From contig VFFE01007042.1 in NCBI GenBank assembly GCA_008921705.1, positions 449,982-513,981 on the forward strand: a DNA stretch of 64,000 bases, given 5' to 3'. The notes beneath the pieces are model-generated. The model saw only the letters and a list, made by a program, of their open reading frames with translations. It was not told the origin of the DNA and made no database searches. Source of the stretch: Burhinus oedicnemus. Its lineage: Eukaryota > Chordata > Aves > Charadriiformes > Burhinidae. The translations under genes were made by a program, and so were the position numbers. This document shows positions 1 through 14,200 of the stretch, piece by piece. Each line of letters starts with the position of its first letter. Position 1 is the stretch's first letter.

Positions 1-1112
1 ATTCGAAGAGGTTTGATTAAAAAGAAATACTAGCTTGGCAGAACAGAAGGCATTTTTAGAGAACCTTGCTGTACTGTCTCTCCTCCATGTTTGCACAATG
101 ATAATTGGAAAACAACCAGAAGCCACTGAGTTTAGGTCCCATGATCTCAATCATGTAATGCAATTTCCACGTTTATGGAAAAGCTTAATTAAAAAATGTC
201 CCATGCAGTTCCCTAAAATAAATTGGCTGTACTTTCAGCTGGGAAAAGTGGAAGACAGACATTTTCTCACGTGCAAATGCTGTCATCGCCAAAGAAAGCA
301 TCACTGGGGAAAGGGACCAAAAATCAGTTTTGTGGTGCTAAAAGTAAGATGTCCACATTTTACTCCTGAACACCTGATTTAGCAAATACATTAGCTGGAC
401 GGCACAAAATACCCACAGAGTCATTTGGGAATTTGAGCGGAAGAGAAGAAGAAAACTACTGCAGATTCAACGGAAAGCAGCGAGGAAGGCTTGGCACCAT
501 CAGCAGCAGGCTGAACAGGACACAGGGGCACTACGGGCTGATGGGGAAGGACTACCTTTCAGTCTGGTACTTGGACAGCAATTAGTGGTAAGAAGCCTGG
601 GTTTAGAGAGATATATAATAAATAAATACAAATAAATTAATGTAGTTAGTAATGATTCTCTATTCACCGCCGTGATCGCTTCCATGAATGATTTCAAAAA
701 TCTCCCTTGGCTCACCTTTTTTCAGGCTGAAGAATTTTAATACGCTTCCTCCTCATGAAGCAAAGGCCATCACCCAAGGATGACGACGGTGATGGAGACG
801 TACAGAGAGCTGAGCAGACGGGATAAACAGAAGTGTTCACCTATCTCCTCTAACAAACACGTCGCCATTCCCATGTTCCTGTCACATTAATTCCATTACT
901 GAGCACCAAGGAAAGGGGTATTAGGACGCACGGGGAACTACCGGGTAAACGTACGCATCCCTTCTATGGCGATGCGCTGGTTAAAGCACACGTGCAAAAT
1001 ACGCGTGACACCTTTGCTATGAAATACTGCAGCACCTGCAGTACGCTGATGCTCATTCCACACGCAGGACCACCCCATCCTCGGAGCAACACCAGCGGGG
1101 GCTGCGTGTCTC

Positions 1113-1178
1113 TGTGTGTGTGTGTGTGTGTGTGTGTACACAACACACACTGCAGCCAGCTGCGTGTGTGTGTGTGTG
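1113..1178. repeat. TG/GT microsatellite with internal CA stretch
   Basis: An uninterrupted TG run at 1,113-1,137, then a CA-rich spacer (ACACAACACACAC), and a second GT run at 1,164-1,178. Because TG and CA blocks face each other, the strand can fold on itself. Alternating purine-pyrimidine DNA of this kind can adopt Z-form. Confidence 0.95.
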
Positions 1179-1937
1179 CGTGCGTGCAACGCACGCTGCA
1201 GCCGGCAGGCAGGGAGCTGCGGCTGCGGCTGGAAGGCTTACTCCATTCTTACAAGTTTTGCAAAATAATTTCCTGAGAGGGCAAACCGGCGTGATTATTT
1301 CCACGTATTCTGCCCAGTTCGCACTGGGCAGATGCCTAATGCAGTTGGGCGTGGAGGAAATGAAGCGTAGTTTGGAAAGAAGACGAAGCCTGGAAAAGTA
1401 ACGGAGCAATATGAGGTTAAATATCCTGATAACAGGAAGAAATCCTACAGACGGTTCAATTTAACATCCCGAATCGGTGTCTTGCAGAAGTGTAACCCTT
1501 TTGGCAACCACTGGCCAGCCTGGGAGGACAGCCGTGCTTCGCACTGCAGGGTGAGAGGCAAACGTAGGTGCCCGCACGGAGCGCAAGGAGGAAAGCCTGC
1601 TCTATGCGCAGCGGCTGCAGGGTCACCCGCAGCTACAGCGGCAATCTCCGTGTAACCGACCTGCGTGAAGCAGCGTGGGTGGCTCTGAAGTCAAATGCAA
1701 ATCATGAGTGACTACAAATTTGAGGAAATAAAGACGGCAAAGAGCTAGTTTCCATTTCTTTCATATATTCTGAAATTGCAGTGATTGTTAATCCCATTAA
1801 CATAAATCACGGAGTTGGGCATCTTGTATCAGATCAAATATTCACGACAACAACAACTTTAAAGCTATCACCTTCAGATAAACAGACGCTGGTCTTACAG
1901 AAACACGGGGATAAAAGGAGGGGCGTAGAGAAATACA

Positions 1938-1971
1938 TACATTTGCATACAAGCTGTACATTTACATACAA
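1938..1971. repeat. Two near-identical 15-bp units
   Basis: TACATTTGCATACAA and TACATTTACATACAA, four bases apart and differing at one base, in an AT-rich patch. This is a small local duplication with no known role. Confidence 0.7.
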
Positions 1972-4900
1972 ATACATGCATTTACTTAATACGCCAGTCT
2001 ATTGTAGCTACCAAAACATTCATTGCCGTAGAAAGAGCAAGAAATACACGCGCACGGGGCAAAGATTCTTCTCACCTATAAAGGGGCACCTGTGCACAAC
2101 CTCAAGAGCCGCGGGTCAGAGATAGGGATCCAAGCAGCAGCCTTTGCTCACAGGCAGTACTAAATAACCCAAGTATATTGTATCAACTCTGCTTAACTAC
2201 TGCAAAATTAATGTTGTTTTGCCCCAACTATTTTTAATTCTTTCGTATTGGCAACATGAAGGGCGGGTGCTTTTGGTATTTAACACCGAAGGCAGATAAA
2301 GATACTCTGAGCTGAACAAAAGCTAGTAAAATAACCTGCAATAGGTAACCTTGCAAACAAGATCAGAGAAGCCAGCGCCTGCACGGATGACAAAACGAAC
2401 ACGAAACTAATGCAGCGCTTGGAACAATTCATCACGAGTGCCTCAGGGGCAGATTTACAAATGATGCGTGTAAGTGCCTCCTAAGACTTGCAGGAGCTGC
2501 CAGCTGTGAGAGCTGCCTAACACCTATTCACTTGAGAAGCCACCAGCCCCTCGACAAGGCAGCGCAATTTCTGTGCCTAAATTACTGCGGAGATCTTGCA
2601 GGCTCCCGTCTGCAACTGTAGGCACCTAAACGCCTTTGTAGCTCGCACCAGTCAGCCCTCTGGTACCTGCTGTCTCACCGAAAATTACCTGTGGTACTTT
2701 TAAAACTGAGCCTTGGAGATCCTCAGGTACTTTTGAGTAATTTTTGCTTTGGCAAAAGGTCAAAAAGGACAAATGTGAGAAGAAATTGTAAAACCTCGGC
2801 TTATGTCCCATGAAAGCCTTGATGTAAATCTTGGTTGCCATATGATACCCAACTAATGAGTAGTATTACTCCAATACCTAAAACATCTAGTATCAGGACA
2901 CAGGGAGTAACACCACAGGTTGCCGCATCAGTTTGTCACGCCAAGAGAAGTTCAAGGACATTTCAGCAAATTCAAAAAAGCAATGATTTCTTACTGGCAT
3001 CCTCCCTTTTCTCTCTTGTAGCCATGGGAACACCTTCAGAAGCCCTGACCAGGCAATGATGAGCAGGTCTTAGTTTCGTTCCAGGAGGCAGCACCTGGGA
3101 TGAGCGAGGGAGAGAAGCTTCCACCTGCCTGACTTGCTATTTACTTTTAAGCATTTTCTGCAAGATCCAACTAGAACATGTTGCTATTTTTGCACCAAAG
3201 TTTATGTTAATTTCATCTTGTTTTACCATAAAATCTTAAATCACACTTTGTTATAATGTGAATCACTGATCTGAAAACTACACACTGGAATATGTCCTCT
3301 TTTTTTCTCTCTCCAAAGAAAAGGCTGAGCACCAGTGATCTGCATCACCCCTTTACAGGATTGACCCATAAACTTGATATTAGTTACCAATTTCTGAATA
3401 AACCCTCACAGAAAAAAAAACCCAACTTGTTTGCAGAAGGATGTTGAGTGTTTGGCACTGATATCTTGACTGCAAGATATCTTGGAAGACAGAATATAAT
3501 TTTGTGTCTTCTCTGAAAATGTGCACTGAGGGGTTTTTGTGGGTTTTTTGGTCAATAGCATTGTGGAAAACCGCTGAAAATTTTCAACTCCTGCCACAGC
3601 AATACGTACAGGACCTACAGCTGCAAGTGAGTACTCAGCAGGATAACGCACATGGAATAAAAGAGGACTACCGCATGTGTGTATGTGTTTGTGTAAGCAA
3701 GACCGTATGCTGACCGGGGTTTTATTTCAAATAAGAAAAGCCTGGAGAAATAGGTCAGACCTTTTAAGAAATAATTTGTATTTCTTGGTACCTTCTGTTG
3801 GCTGAATGAATCAACAACCGTGTTTATAATGTCTTTCCAGTTGCACGTAGAGCGGTTGGTTCCATGGAAGTGGTGACAGATGTTTGTCATTGCTTTCTGT
3901 CCCTAAGCCCAGAAGAAGCTGAAGGCTCCCTACCCAGCATCACGGCACAACGCAGGTTCGCTTGCCAGCGTCAGGGCCAGGACCCTCCTGCCACGATACA
4001 ACAGGAATTGCTGGGGAAAGTATCCTCCTAGCGCAGTCATCCCAGCTGCCCCCACACCCTCAGAAGCCCCATCCCCTCTTCTCACCCGGCTCTCCCATGC
4101 TGCCAGCTCCCACTGCCCATGCCTGCAAGCCCCACAGCCCTGCACTGTACCCCAGACACCCCAACCCTTCCCCCGTGTTCGGACGGCGGCTCCCCGCCTG
4201 CCCCCGAGATAGCTGGCTCCATCACACGCTTCTGCTGGTTGGGAGCATCGGGAAACGGCCGATAACGGCAGAGCGTTTGTTATCAGCGCCCTTCCATCTC
4301 TGCTGGCACAGATTTCTGCGAAAGCAGGAAGAACCTGAGACGGCAGACATCTCTATCTCTGACAAACCTGATGGAAACTGGCCAAAAGATTAAAAAGTTA
4401 CTGGGGGGGTTGTAGATTTGTCGGTCTCTCAAATGGACTGAGAAAAGAAAAGAAGGCAAGATCCATCGCTTTCATTTTGTTTCCCTAGGAAAGCAAGCAA
4501 AATATTACAAAACGTTAGCTAGTGTTTATTGCACGTTACCTTTCAAATTGCACTGAAAATTGACGCATTTACAAAATCCCATAGAAGTCAATAATATTTT
4601 TGTTAAAGATTTCTGCCAGCACCATCACCTAGTGAATCAACTAAGGGAAGATAACTGTGTACCAGCGAGCTTTAGGCAGGCTCTGCAATACAACCCCGGT
4701 GGTCTGGGTACACCAAACTTCAGGGTCAGTGCTCCCACCCCTTTTCAATGGGTTTTGTGCCAGCAACGAAGCAGCAGAATCCAAACGTAACTCAAGAACA
4801 AAACGCTACATTTGTTTGGATCACATTAAAGTCAGAAGGAGCTATTAAAAGAAGTTATAGCAGATGACCGGGTCCTGAAGAACCACAGGCAATAAATTCA

Positions 4901-7900
4901 CGTGGCAGTTTTGTTTCATAACTTAAGTCCTACTTATTTTGTCTTTGCCTATTCTAATTACTCCCTGATATGGAATTAATGTAGAAATCAAATTAAATGC
5001 TCAGGAATGTACGAATCAGCTAGGCTGAAAAAAAACAACTATTAAAAACCATTAGGTAAATACGTCAATTTAGAAATGAGTAATGTGGTTTTGCCTGAGC
5101 GAATGTACAAACACAAAGCCGAAATGGAGACTCATGATCCCAAGAAAGGAGCAGGCTCTCTGGGTCTTAAGGAGGTGCTGGTGGCCAGGGCTTGCTGTCC
5201 CGCTGCCTTCACGGAGCATTGCTGCTTGCAGGTGGCACTGGGGAGAAATACATTCAGAGCCATATAGCCTCTTGTCTGAAAAACCTCCCAAAAAGTGCTA
5301 TTACGCTGAGATGACTAACAATGTAAACTTGTAGCAGGGACGTAGCACTGGGACTACATAGATTGTCTAAACCGAGTCAACCAAAGTTAACATAAAGTGG
5401 AGATGAAAAATTGATGTTTTACATTGAGATTAACTCAGCAAAAGCAACTGTGGGTAGAGAAATAAGTCACAGTAAAATGGATAGGGGCCTTCTCTCTCCT
5501 CCGGATTTACAGTGAGAGAACTATCCCTGGATAACTGTTTCACAATAAATACGTGAAGAAAAGAAATGGTTTTCAAAACAGCAAGATCTACGAATGTATT
5601 ACTAACTCAGCATTGGTGGTGCTCCTACATTTCATGAAATTTTGGAAGCAAAGTGTGCAATAACATGGGTTTTAAAAGCACAAGTTCATTAAATGTAAAT
5701 ACTGCTGTCAACACAGCGAATACAAATGCTAGTTAAAGTAAATTGATTCTTTAAAGCTGCTGATACGAATAAGTGTACATAATTCTATCTCTTAGAGCCT
5801 CTGTAATGAGGAGCTGTGCATCAAAGCCCAAGCAGACACCAGAAGCTGTGTAACCAATACCTTTCAGACACTGGCACGCTCCAGTAAGGACCACAAAGTA
5901 TTTGCCACGTGCCGATACGGCACTTGGGGAACAGTGAGCAGGCCGCCGATACACACAGAGCACTCGCTATACAGAAGGCCCACAAAACTAGATGCATAGC
6001 ACACGCGGCACAATTTCCCCCAGGGAAACACCGCAGCAGAGTTGAAGCACTGCAGACGCGTGAACGAATCACCGCGCCGCAGCCAGCCCCTATTTCTGGG
6101 TTGCAGACCAGCTCTGGCCGCTGCCCGTACGACCTCTGGCACGTCGGCATCGAGCCCAGCGGGCAGGGGACACCCTCGGTGCAAACCGGAGGAGGTGACC
6201 CGTCCCGCGGACAGTGCCCACCTCTGCCGGGGCTTCACCTGGGACTTGCTGGGGCTTTAGCCGGGACCTGCTGGTTGGCCCCAGCTCTGTCCTCAGGGGT
6301 TCGCTCTGGCAGCGGGCAGGCTCACGCAATCACACTACCTGTTAGTACCACACAAAGACCATTAGAGAAGGGAAGTGAGACCTGCAGGATTAAACATTAG
6401 GCCCAGTATAAAAAGGAGAAGCTACCCTGCGAGTCCTGCTCATGTTAATCTCTTTTCTGGCAAAATATTGATAGAATTTTTACTATTTCTTCAAGAAGCT
6501 GAAGAGCCCGCCCTGGTTTCCCAGCTGAGAGAATACAAAACCCCCTCCAAGTGCCGGGGGAGCCACAGAAGACGCTTGTAAAGCCACACCAAAACGTTTA
6601 AGTGTCTTCACTACCTCTTTTCTTGAATATTACTATGTTTTCTCTAGCAAAGAGAGCTTAACCAGTGAGCCTAAAAATACACCTAAGAACAATTTTTCCT
6701 GCATAATGAGATATGTACACATTGGCAAGTACTTAAAAATTATCCCTATTATAGCACATTGACAAAAACCTGCACCAGAAACCTCATTTAAATGCCAGTC
6801 TATCAACACTGTCAGTGTATATTTTAAGAAAGAAAAAATAAACTCACACATAAAACTTCATTTAATCAAAGTTTTCCAAATCATATTGCCACCTCAGGTA
6901 TAAGACTCCACTTGTATTAAACAGAAAGCAAATAAAGTACATTCTTTGCTCCAAAGTGAGATTATGTTTCCCTTTTAGACATGGAAATTATCAAAGGTCC
7001 AGTGGTAATATTTGTAAAAAATAGTTTCCCTAAGGAGACTGTGGCGTCAGCTGAAATGCCAATCCTTCAATTGTTTACTAGAATAAATGCCAGTATTATC
7101 CTTGAGAGGAGTACTGATGTAACAAAAGGGTTATAAGTGTTACTCTGATGGGAATAAGTCTTACTTCACATACGAACAGAGTAATAAAAGAGCATTAATT
7201 TTCATTATATAATTGCTATCATGGGGGTTTTTTTAACTTCTCATATGTTTAAATAGTATTGAAGAGCAAGAACGACATTCTTCTGATATTAAAAAGACTG
7301 CAAAAGAGGAAGGTGCTCTGTAATTAATAAATCTTTGTTTGCAGAAGTACACATTCAGTGCTTAAACAGCAAACCCATGTTATTTCTACCAAGGTATGTT
7401 GGAACGCGCAGATATATGCACAGAATTTGCTGCTCGCAGCAGATTTCACACACACAAAGTGACTTACTGTTTTAAGAACTTGGTAGCTTACTAGTGGATG
7501 ATGTGAGGTAAGAAGTATGCATTTTTGAAGTTAATTGCTCCCAACCTATTTTTCTGTGAAAGCAAAGGAACCAAGAGAGAACACAGAGATGAAACTTTTT
7601 AGAAAAAGTGAAGTGTGAATCAATACACTTGATTCTTCTTCACTCCCAACCAAAGCGTATTTGGATTTAAAAACAAAAAAAAGCACGAGTGAGAAGACTT
7701 AAAATAGACATACATATCACTGTATTTTCCTCTTTCTTCTAGAAAGAGAAGTCAACAATATCAAAACAACAATTACGTGCCACTCTGAACTGAAATAAAG
7801 TTCATGGTATTCAGGAAAATGTCATATCCACATGGAGCAGAGGCCCAGATATCTCAGTACTTCATCAGTTTAACTAATACAGGTCTTTTTTGTACTCTGC

Positions 7901-10289
7901 TGTCGGGCTAATGACCGTATCTACTGAAACAACCCACCATTTATTTAAGGGGGAAACCTGATTTTAAGAAGGCAAAGATAACTCCAATATCGCACTACAC
8001 GCATTTAGCTTCCAGATTATTCCTTACTGCATTTTATTTACATTGTCCTAGTCACTGAAGGCCTGAACGGACTAGCCGTATGACTTGCTGGGCACCTGAA
8101 AATGGCAACTTTAATTTGTTTAAGCATGCACTTCAGGAGAGCATCAGTGTTATCCTGTATCTTTAATGCCCTCTATAACAGTTTCTCCTATTTCCTCGGT
8201 CATTACTGTAGCACCAACAGGCAAAATTCCCCCTTCTGTAAACACCTGCCCCAGGTTCTATAAGCTTAGTGGTATTTCACAAGAGAAACAGCCCATACGT
8301 CAGACCCAACTCGCGGACCAGAGACACAGTCCACATCCACTGAGGTCCCTGTGATTCCTCCTTTTACTTCCCATGTAAGCAGGACCGGACCACATCTGAA
8401 AGCCAAGGTATCCATGGCTAGGCCTAATTAGTCATGGAAATACCCAAATCGTTCAAACAACTCAACATCAATACAGTGAATTTAGGCTGCCTACAATGAT
8501 GTTAAGAAATTTTCTGTGTACCCAAGTAGATAGCATTGATTTCAGCAATAATTGCTCAGAAAGACAATTTTAGAATCAAATTAGCAGTTAAATAATTGCA
8601 GAAATTATACAGAGAGATTTATTTGATTGGACAGTTGTAATAATAGCTACAGAAATCTATCCTACATATGCTCTGCATAATAAGCTACATTATTGTAGCT
8701 TACAGTTAATATCGTTGAAAACAAATCGTGTTCCCAGAATATGTTCCTGTAAGATTATCTCTTTGGGCTGATTTTAATTATCTGCATCACACTGAAAATA
8801 TTGGATATATTAAAATACCTGATAAACTTTGAATATTCCATACTTTATTATCTCAGTCCTGTTCTTATTACGTATTACTTTTAATTCACCACTGATTTTT
8901 CAAATGAGCTGTTGGCTTTCCAACCAAATACACACTGCCCAGCCATTTCATCTAACAGGGATCCGCGTTCTGCAGTGTTGTGGAGGACTAGAGTCTAATT
9001 TCAGATAAGCATTATATGCGCTTACCTACAAGCACTCCAAGAGTTTCATTAATTGCAGTGGCTGGCTTGGGGACGTTTAAAGGACAAAAAGGAGATTAAT
9101 ATTAAAACACCATTCCAGTCGCCTACCTAGGACACTGAGACCCACGCTGCAAAAAGAAGAAAGCCAAAGTCATCACGAAAGGAAAACAAACCAACTGAAA
9201 TCTCGCCCTCATGAAAACCAGGGGTTGGGTTTCTGTGGGCTCCACCCTGGCCAGGATTTTCACAAGTGTATTTCCAACTCCCAAATAAACTATTACAAGA
9301 AGCACAAGAAGTCAAGCCGTATCTAATAAAACCCTAATACCCCAACTCTTTAGATGCATTTGAGGAATAGTCTTAATAGTGTTCACCTAGCATCCCTTTA
9401 CCTCTGCCTGAAATACCTACGAAGAAAAGAGTATCAGACAGTTTGCAACTGGAAAGACTATTCAACTCGGTATGCTTGTCCTCTTCTCTTTACCTAATCC
9501 CTAATCCCCACCTCTCTTAAACTCATTCCTATGTACAGGTCTCAGCACTTGGCTTGATAAATCGGTCTCAAGTTTTGGCTGCACCGGTACTGCCGGGAAG
9601 GCAGCACAGCCCAGAGCACCGGTTCTGTACAGAGACACCTGGGACACATGGACACACGTTGACTTCCAAGTGTCTCCATGGTGGTTCATGAAACAGAAGT
9701 AACGCACAGAGCCCTCGGGAGCAGTGTCCCCTATGGTCAAGTAGTGTTTGGTTTTCCAGGAGCTTATTTTCCATGCATTTTTCCATTTCCAGTTTATATT
9801 CTTATAGTGCTAATTACTCAAATTTTGGATATTCTGTTTGTCCATACAGGAACATACAAAACACCATCCTGAACCAAGCAGGATCCATCCAGTCTCTGTC
9901 AGTCGGTGCAGCCAAGCACTACCAAAGAGTGCACCAGACCTACATTTTGGGGGTTCTCGAAGTACCCATTTTTGTGGCAGTGAGTCCTACAGCTAGAGGA
10001 AGTATGAAGCAGCATTGACTGGTTTTGAATTAGACTTTTTTTTTATGAATTGCTGATTGTCCCCTTATTCCTAGTGCTAGGAGACAAAGCAAACAAAGAA
10101 CAGTATTTATCTTTGTTCTATAATGTTGTGACATTTAAACAGGGTAAATGGGAACTGTCAAATAGAGATTTTGATATTGCTGCTGATGATGGACTGGATT
10201 AGCAGAGAAAGGATTTGATTAATGACGAACAGAAAGAGGATGGAATAATTAATGCCCAGGAACGAATTTTTATGGACAATGAATCACTT

Positions 10290-11250
10290 TAAATTAATTT
10301 TATATTTCTATCAGACTAGAAATTTTATCTAATATTCTTAGATTTCAATGAGGCACTTGACTTTATATCTCATATTTTGATTAATAAAATATAAAATTAA
10401 TATGGTGCATATGCAATAGATTTTAAATGATTAAATTGAGCAGCAATACCTCTAATAGACTCCCATGGGGACTGATCCTCAGCCTTGCACTCAACATTTT
10501 TACCAGTAACCCAGAGGAAGTCAAAACTCTCTCTGATAAAAGTTCTCAGATGACAACTGGGAAAGCAATGAACAATGAAGCAGGCAGGCAGATGCAGTCA
10601 AGTATCAGATCGCACATCTGGAAATAAAGACTATAGACCAATTTAACAGGATAAGAGTGTCTACGCAGGGGAACAATGATGAAGGGTTATGTCTGCTGAG
10701 CAGACTGCAGCTTCCACGAGTAGGAGAAGCATTGTAGCTTCTGGGGTTGTTAATCTTCCTTCTCTCGATTATACCAAAGTCTGCAGAGCAGACTTACTCT
10801 AAAAAAAAATAAATCTTAGAAGCAGAGGTGAATAATCAGGTCAATGGGAACTCCTACAGGAGTAACCTTAATTCAACCCTTACATCCTGGGAGATCAGCA
10901 CTACAACAAAAGATTATATTACACCTGACACTGATGCTGATGCCCGTTCCTGATGAACCAGGACTACCAGACCAGCTCTGGAGGCTGCAGCTCCAGACTG
11001 GAAAGACTTCAAAGAGGACTCACAAGAACGATGAGAGATGTGGAAAATATGCCTTTTGACTGAACCATCTGAGAACTTAAAGCAAAAGGCATGACATGAT
11101 CACAATGTACAAGTAGCTGTGCATGGAAAAGAGATTTCAGAGCTCTTCAGTCTGGTAGATAGGATGGCGAGAAGACACAGTGGGACAAATCCAGTTTTGG
11201 AATTATATAAATTTCCAAACATGATAGCAACACCCTTCACCAATACTTGC
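10290..11250 (+). mobile_element. Decayed CR1/L3-like LINE relic
   Basis: Translated fragments resemble the reverse transcriptase: NEALDFISHILINK corresponds to KAFDxVSHxxLIxKL, and LPWGLILSLALNIF to the VPQGSILGPLLFNIF core. Further on, 11,000-11,180 resembles the ORF2 end (GERTHKNDERCGKYAF, then a SRIQSSLVDR-like run). Many stops and frameshifts mark it as old. The match is by eye and the subfamily cannot be given. Confidence 0.6.
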
Positions 11251-14200
11251 GCTGAACTGCCAAGCCCCTGAAAAAATTTAATTAGGATCGCATCGTCTTT
11301 TAAAGGTTATTCTTTATCCAGAGCTGCCACAGATGTATCAGTCACTAAAAGAAGCAAAATCTTACGGTCCACCTTACGCAGAAGACAAATCTGACATCAG
11401 TGACTCCTTTGTGATCTAAATATCTACAAAATTTTTACCAATACATTTTTTTCCATGTGCTGTACTCCATCTTATGGCTGACCACTATCTTTCTCCAACT
11501 TGTACTATTTTTTTGGATGTGAGATGACCAGAAGAAATGCTGCACGTGTTCAGGAACAACCTAAGCCAGTCAACAGGATTTCTGTATGTGGCTTCTCAGT
11601 AAAAGGTAAAGATGTCTCAGAGCTCTTGGTAGGTGATAATCTGGTAAAATTCCTTCTGAATAATTTCATATTAATTATGTGACAGGACTCCATAACCTTT
11701 TTATAGGTGTTTCATTACCCAAAGAAAATAAAAGATAGGTATAGAAAATAATGCTTTTTTTAATAGCAGTAGAGCCACAAACAGTACCCCATAAAATGTC
11801 TCATCAACACTCCTGCTTGATTTGCTTAGGAAAAGACCACTACCTGTAGCCAGTTTGGAGCCCAAGCTCTAATTCTCCAATAAGTGAAAGTGTTGTTTTT
11901 AAATAGCAATGAATTTTGTATACCAAACCTTATATACCTGTATATTGATAAATTCAGCAAGTTGCAAGCTTTGAAAACATCTCTGTTACGAACCACTCCA
12001 AGCAAAATAGGGTTTGAGACACAGTTGCTCACAGTTGGTGAGCATCAAGAACTTTAGACACACCTAGCTGAGGATACTGTTACAACAATCAAGCCCCTAT
12101 CGGTCTTAAAATCATTCAGCCAAGACTTTTTTTATCACAAGATCAGAGAAGCATTTTTAAAATTACAGTATCATGGAAGGCCAGACCAGAGTATGTTAAA
12201 TAAAACCAAAACCATCAGTTTTAAGGATTTCTTAAAACTACCCCTAAAAATTTCAGCTTAAAGACCTTGCATCAGACATACTGCAATGATAGAAAACTGT
12301 AAAAATGTATCCGCTTTCTTAAGTAGCCATGACCCCTATAAAAATCCAAATTTTCGTCACTGATACATTCATCTGCCAAAGCCACTCATCAGATTAAAAG
12401 AAAACTACACAAAGAAACAACTAGGCAAGTCTGTAATGGCTTCTTTTAAATCAGCTTTTCAGAACTTCAGTGACGAACAACAGCACATAATCTAAGTCAT
12501 TTTTATTATTTTCAAAACAAAGAACAACTATTTAGTAACAAACTGTTCCCAAGGATAAACTTCCACTTTTCAACTCTTTTCTTACCCTTTTTACATTGGT
12601 TGCCAACATATTTTGCTGGCCTCAGTTATTTCTTTGTCTAAGAAATACCACGAAAAACTAATACATCTTTGTTTCCCGTTCCTTTGGAATCTGTTTTTTG
12701 ACATTTTAATTTCCATGCATTTAAATGTTTGGCCTTTCTTCTGACTTACTAACACTTAAAAAAAATCTGTCTCTTAGCATTGCGAGTTACACGTATTTAT
12801 GTAACAATCTTCTTGTGTTATCCAAGCTAGTAACTATATAAGGTTTAATTTACAAAATCCATACCTTTCAAACACAGGGTAACTATTTAAAGAAATTTAA
12901 CTGATTTTCAGCTAAAGACACTGCAGTGACAACATCGTATCACTAAACAGTAGAGTGTTGCAGGATAGTTTTGCTGCTTGGTGGATTTTAATTTATATTG
13001 GCTTGCTTCAGGATTTTTTTATCACCACCCATCTGCACGAGCACTTAGGAAAACACATGGTCAGTAGGTATATCATGTACAAAGACTCTCCTAGAGAGCA
13101 AGCAGAATATCTACATTCAACATACATTTTTTTTAGTCATAATAAGGAAAACATATACACATTAAGGCAATTCAGGAGAAATTTCAAAAGAAGAGCTACT
13201 GTTACTTTCCCAACCGATGCATCAAACCTGATGATAATACCTGAAAACCGGAGAATATGCTCGGAACATTTACATTCTGTGTTTACAGTCTTGCATAGTT
13301 TTTCCCCTAATTTCTCCCATGTATCTTTCCTACTATTCAAAGTCAGTAGGAATCAGCCAAGGTATTTCCCCTAAAAGAACAACACTGGTATATTGCTAAC
13401 AGGTGATAAAATGATAAACAAGATATTGTAGATAGTTTCAAATCTACAGCAATGCGTGGTGGAGAAAATGTGGAAACACGCACTGTCTTCTAAGTCTTAA
13501 TTTTTATTTTTCCCATCTTTGAATGTTCTTTCATTTTTCCTTTCTTCCTCCTGCTCCCAGAATCCAGAAAGGAATTTTCCCTGATTTAACCTCAAGATCA
13601 AATAAGTATTATGTGTGTTGCATTTTGCTATACACACTGTATATACCTCATACCAGCAAAAGTAATTGTTATACAAACATTAACAACATAGTAATTTCTT
13701 CTCACCCAAAAGGGGCCCATAGTACCGATATGTTCAGACTTCTCACTTCCTGCAACAACTCCTCTTTTTAAAAGGGAGTAGTCTCACTGAGTCACTTATG
13801 GCTGCTGTTGAGAGGCCCTTAAAAGCATGACCTGTGTTCAAAGATGCACTTCAGACACCTGTGGGCATCATATCTCCATTTCAGCCTTTAAGAACATTAC
13901 TGGCCTTTCTTATTGTGACAACCGCTAACGAGATGCAGATGTTCCCTTTACAGCCTTCTGCACGTATGTAGGACTGCCACTAAAATGTCAGTTCAAAGCC
14001 TGGACTTGGCTCTTATTTGCTTCCTCTCCAATTCCAGTTCTTTTATCATACACCTTTTCAGATCTAAAACTATTGAAAATTATGTTTAATGAGGGAGAAC
14101 CCTGGTGGTTTTTTCAAAACATTATTTCATTACTCTCCTGATAAACTCTGAGGATTAATTTATGGAATTTAAATATCTTTGCTGTGGATCCCTGGTTTTT

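Larger units (their letters stand above)
1..10289. other. No gene recognised; noncoding
   Basis: AT-rich sequence with short scattered reading frames only. There are GC-richer patches at 3,900-4,330 and 5,860-6,320 and the TG microsatellite near 1.1 kb. If the exon at 19,674-19,854 is the first exon of a long gene, this stretch may be part of its first intron (inference). Confidence 0.6.

Noticed and set aside
3962..4393. 143-codon plus-strand reading frame rich in Pro, Ser and His
   Set aside because: Explained by a C-rich patch; no domain or splice evidence.
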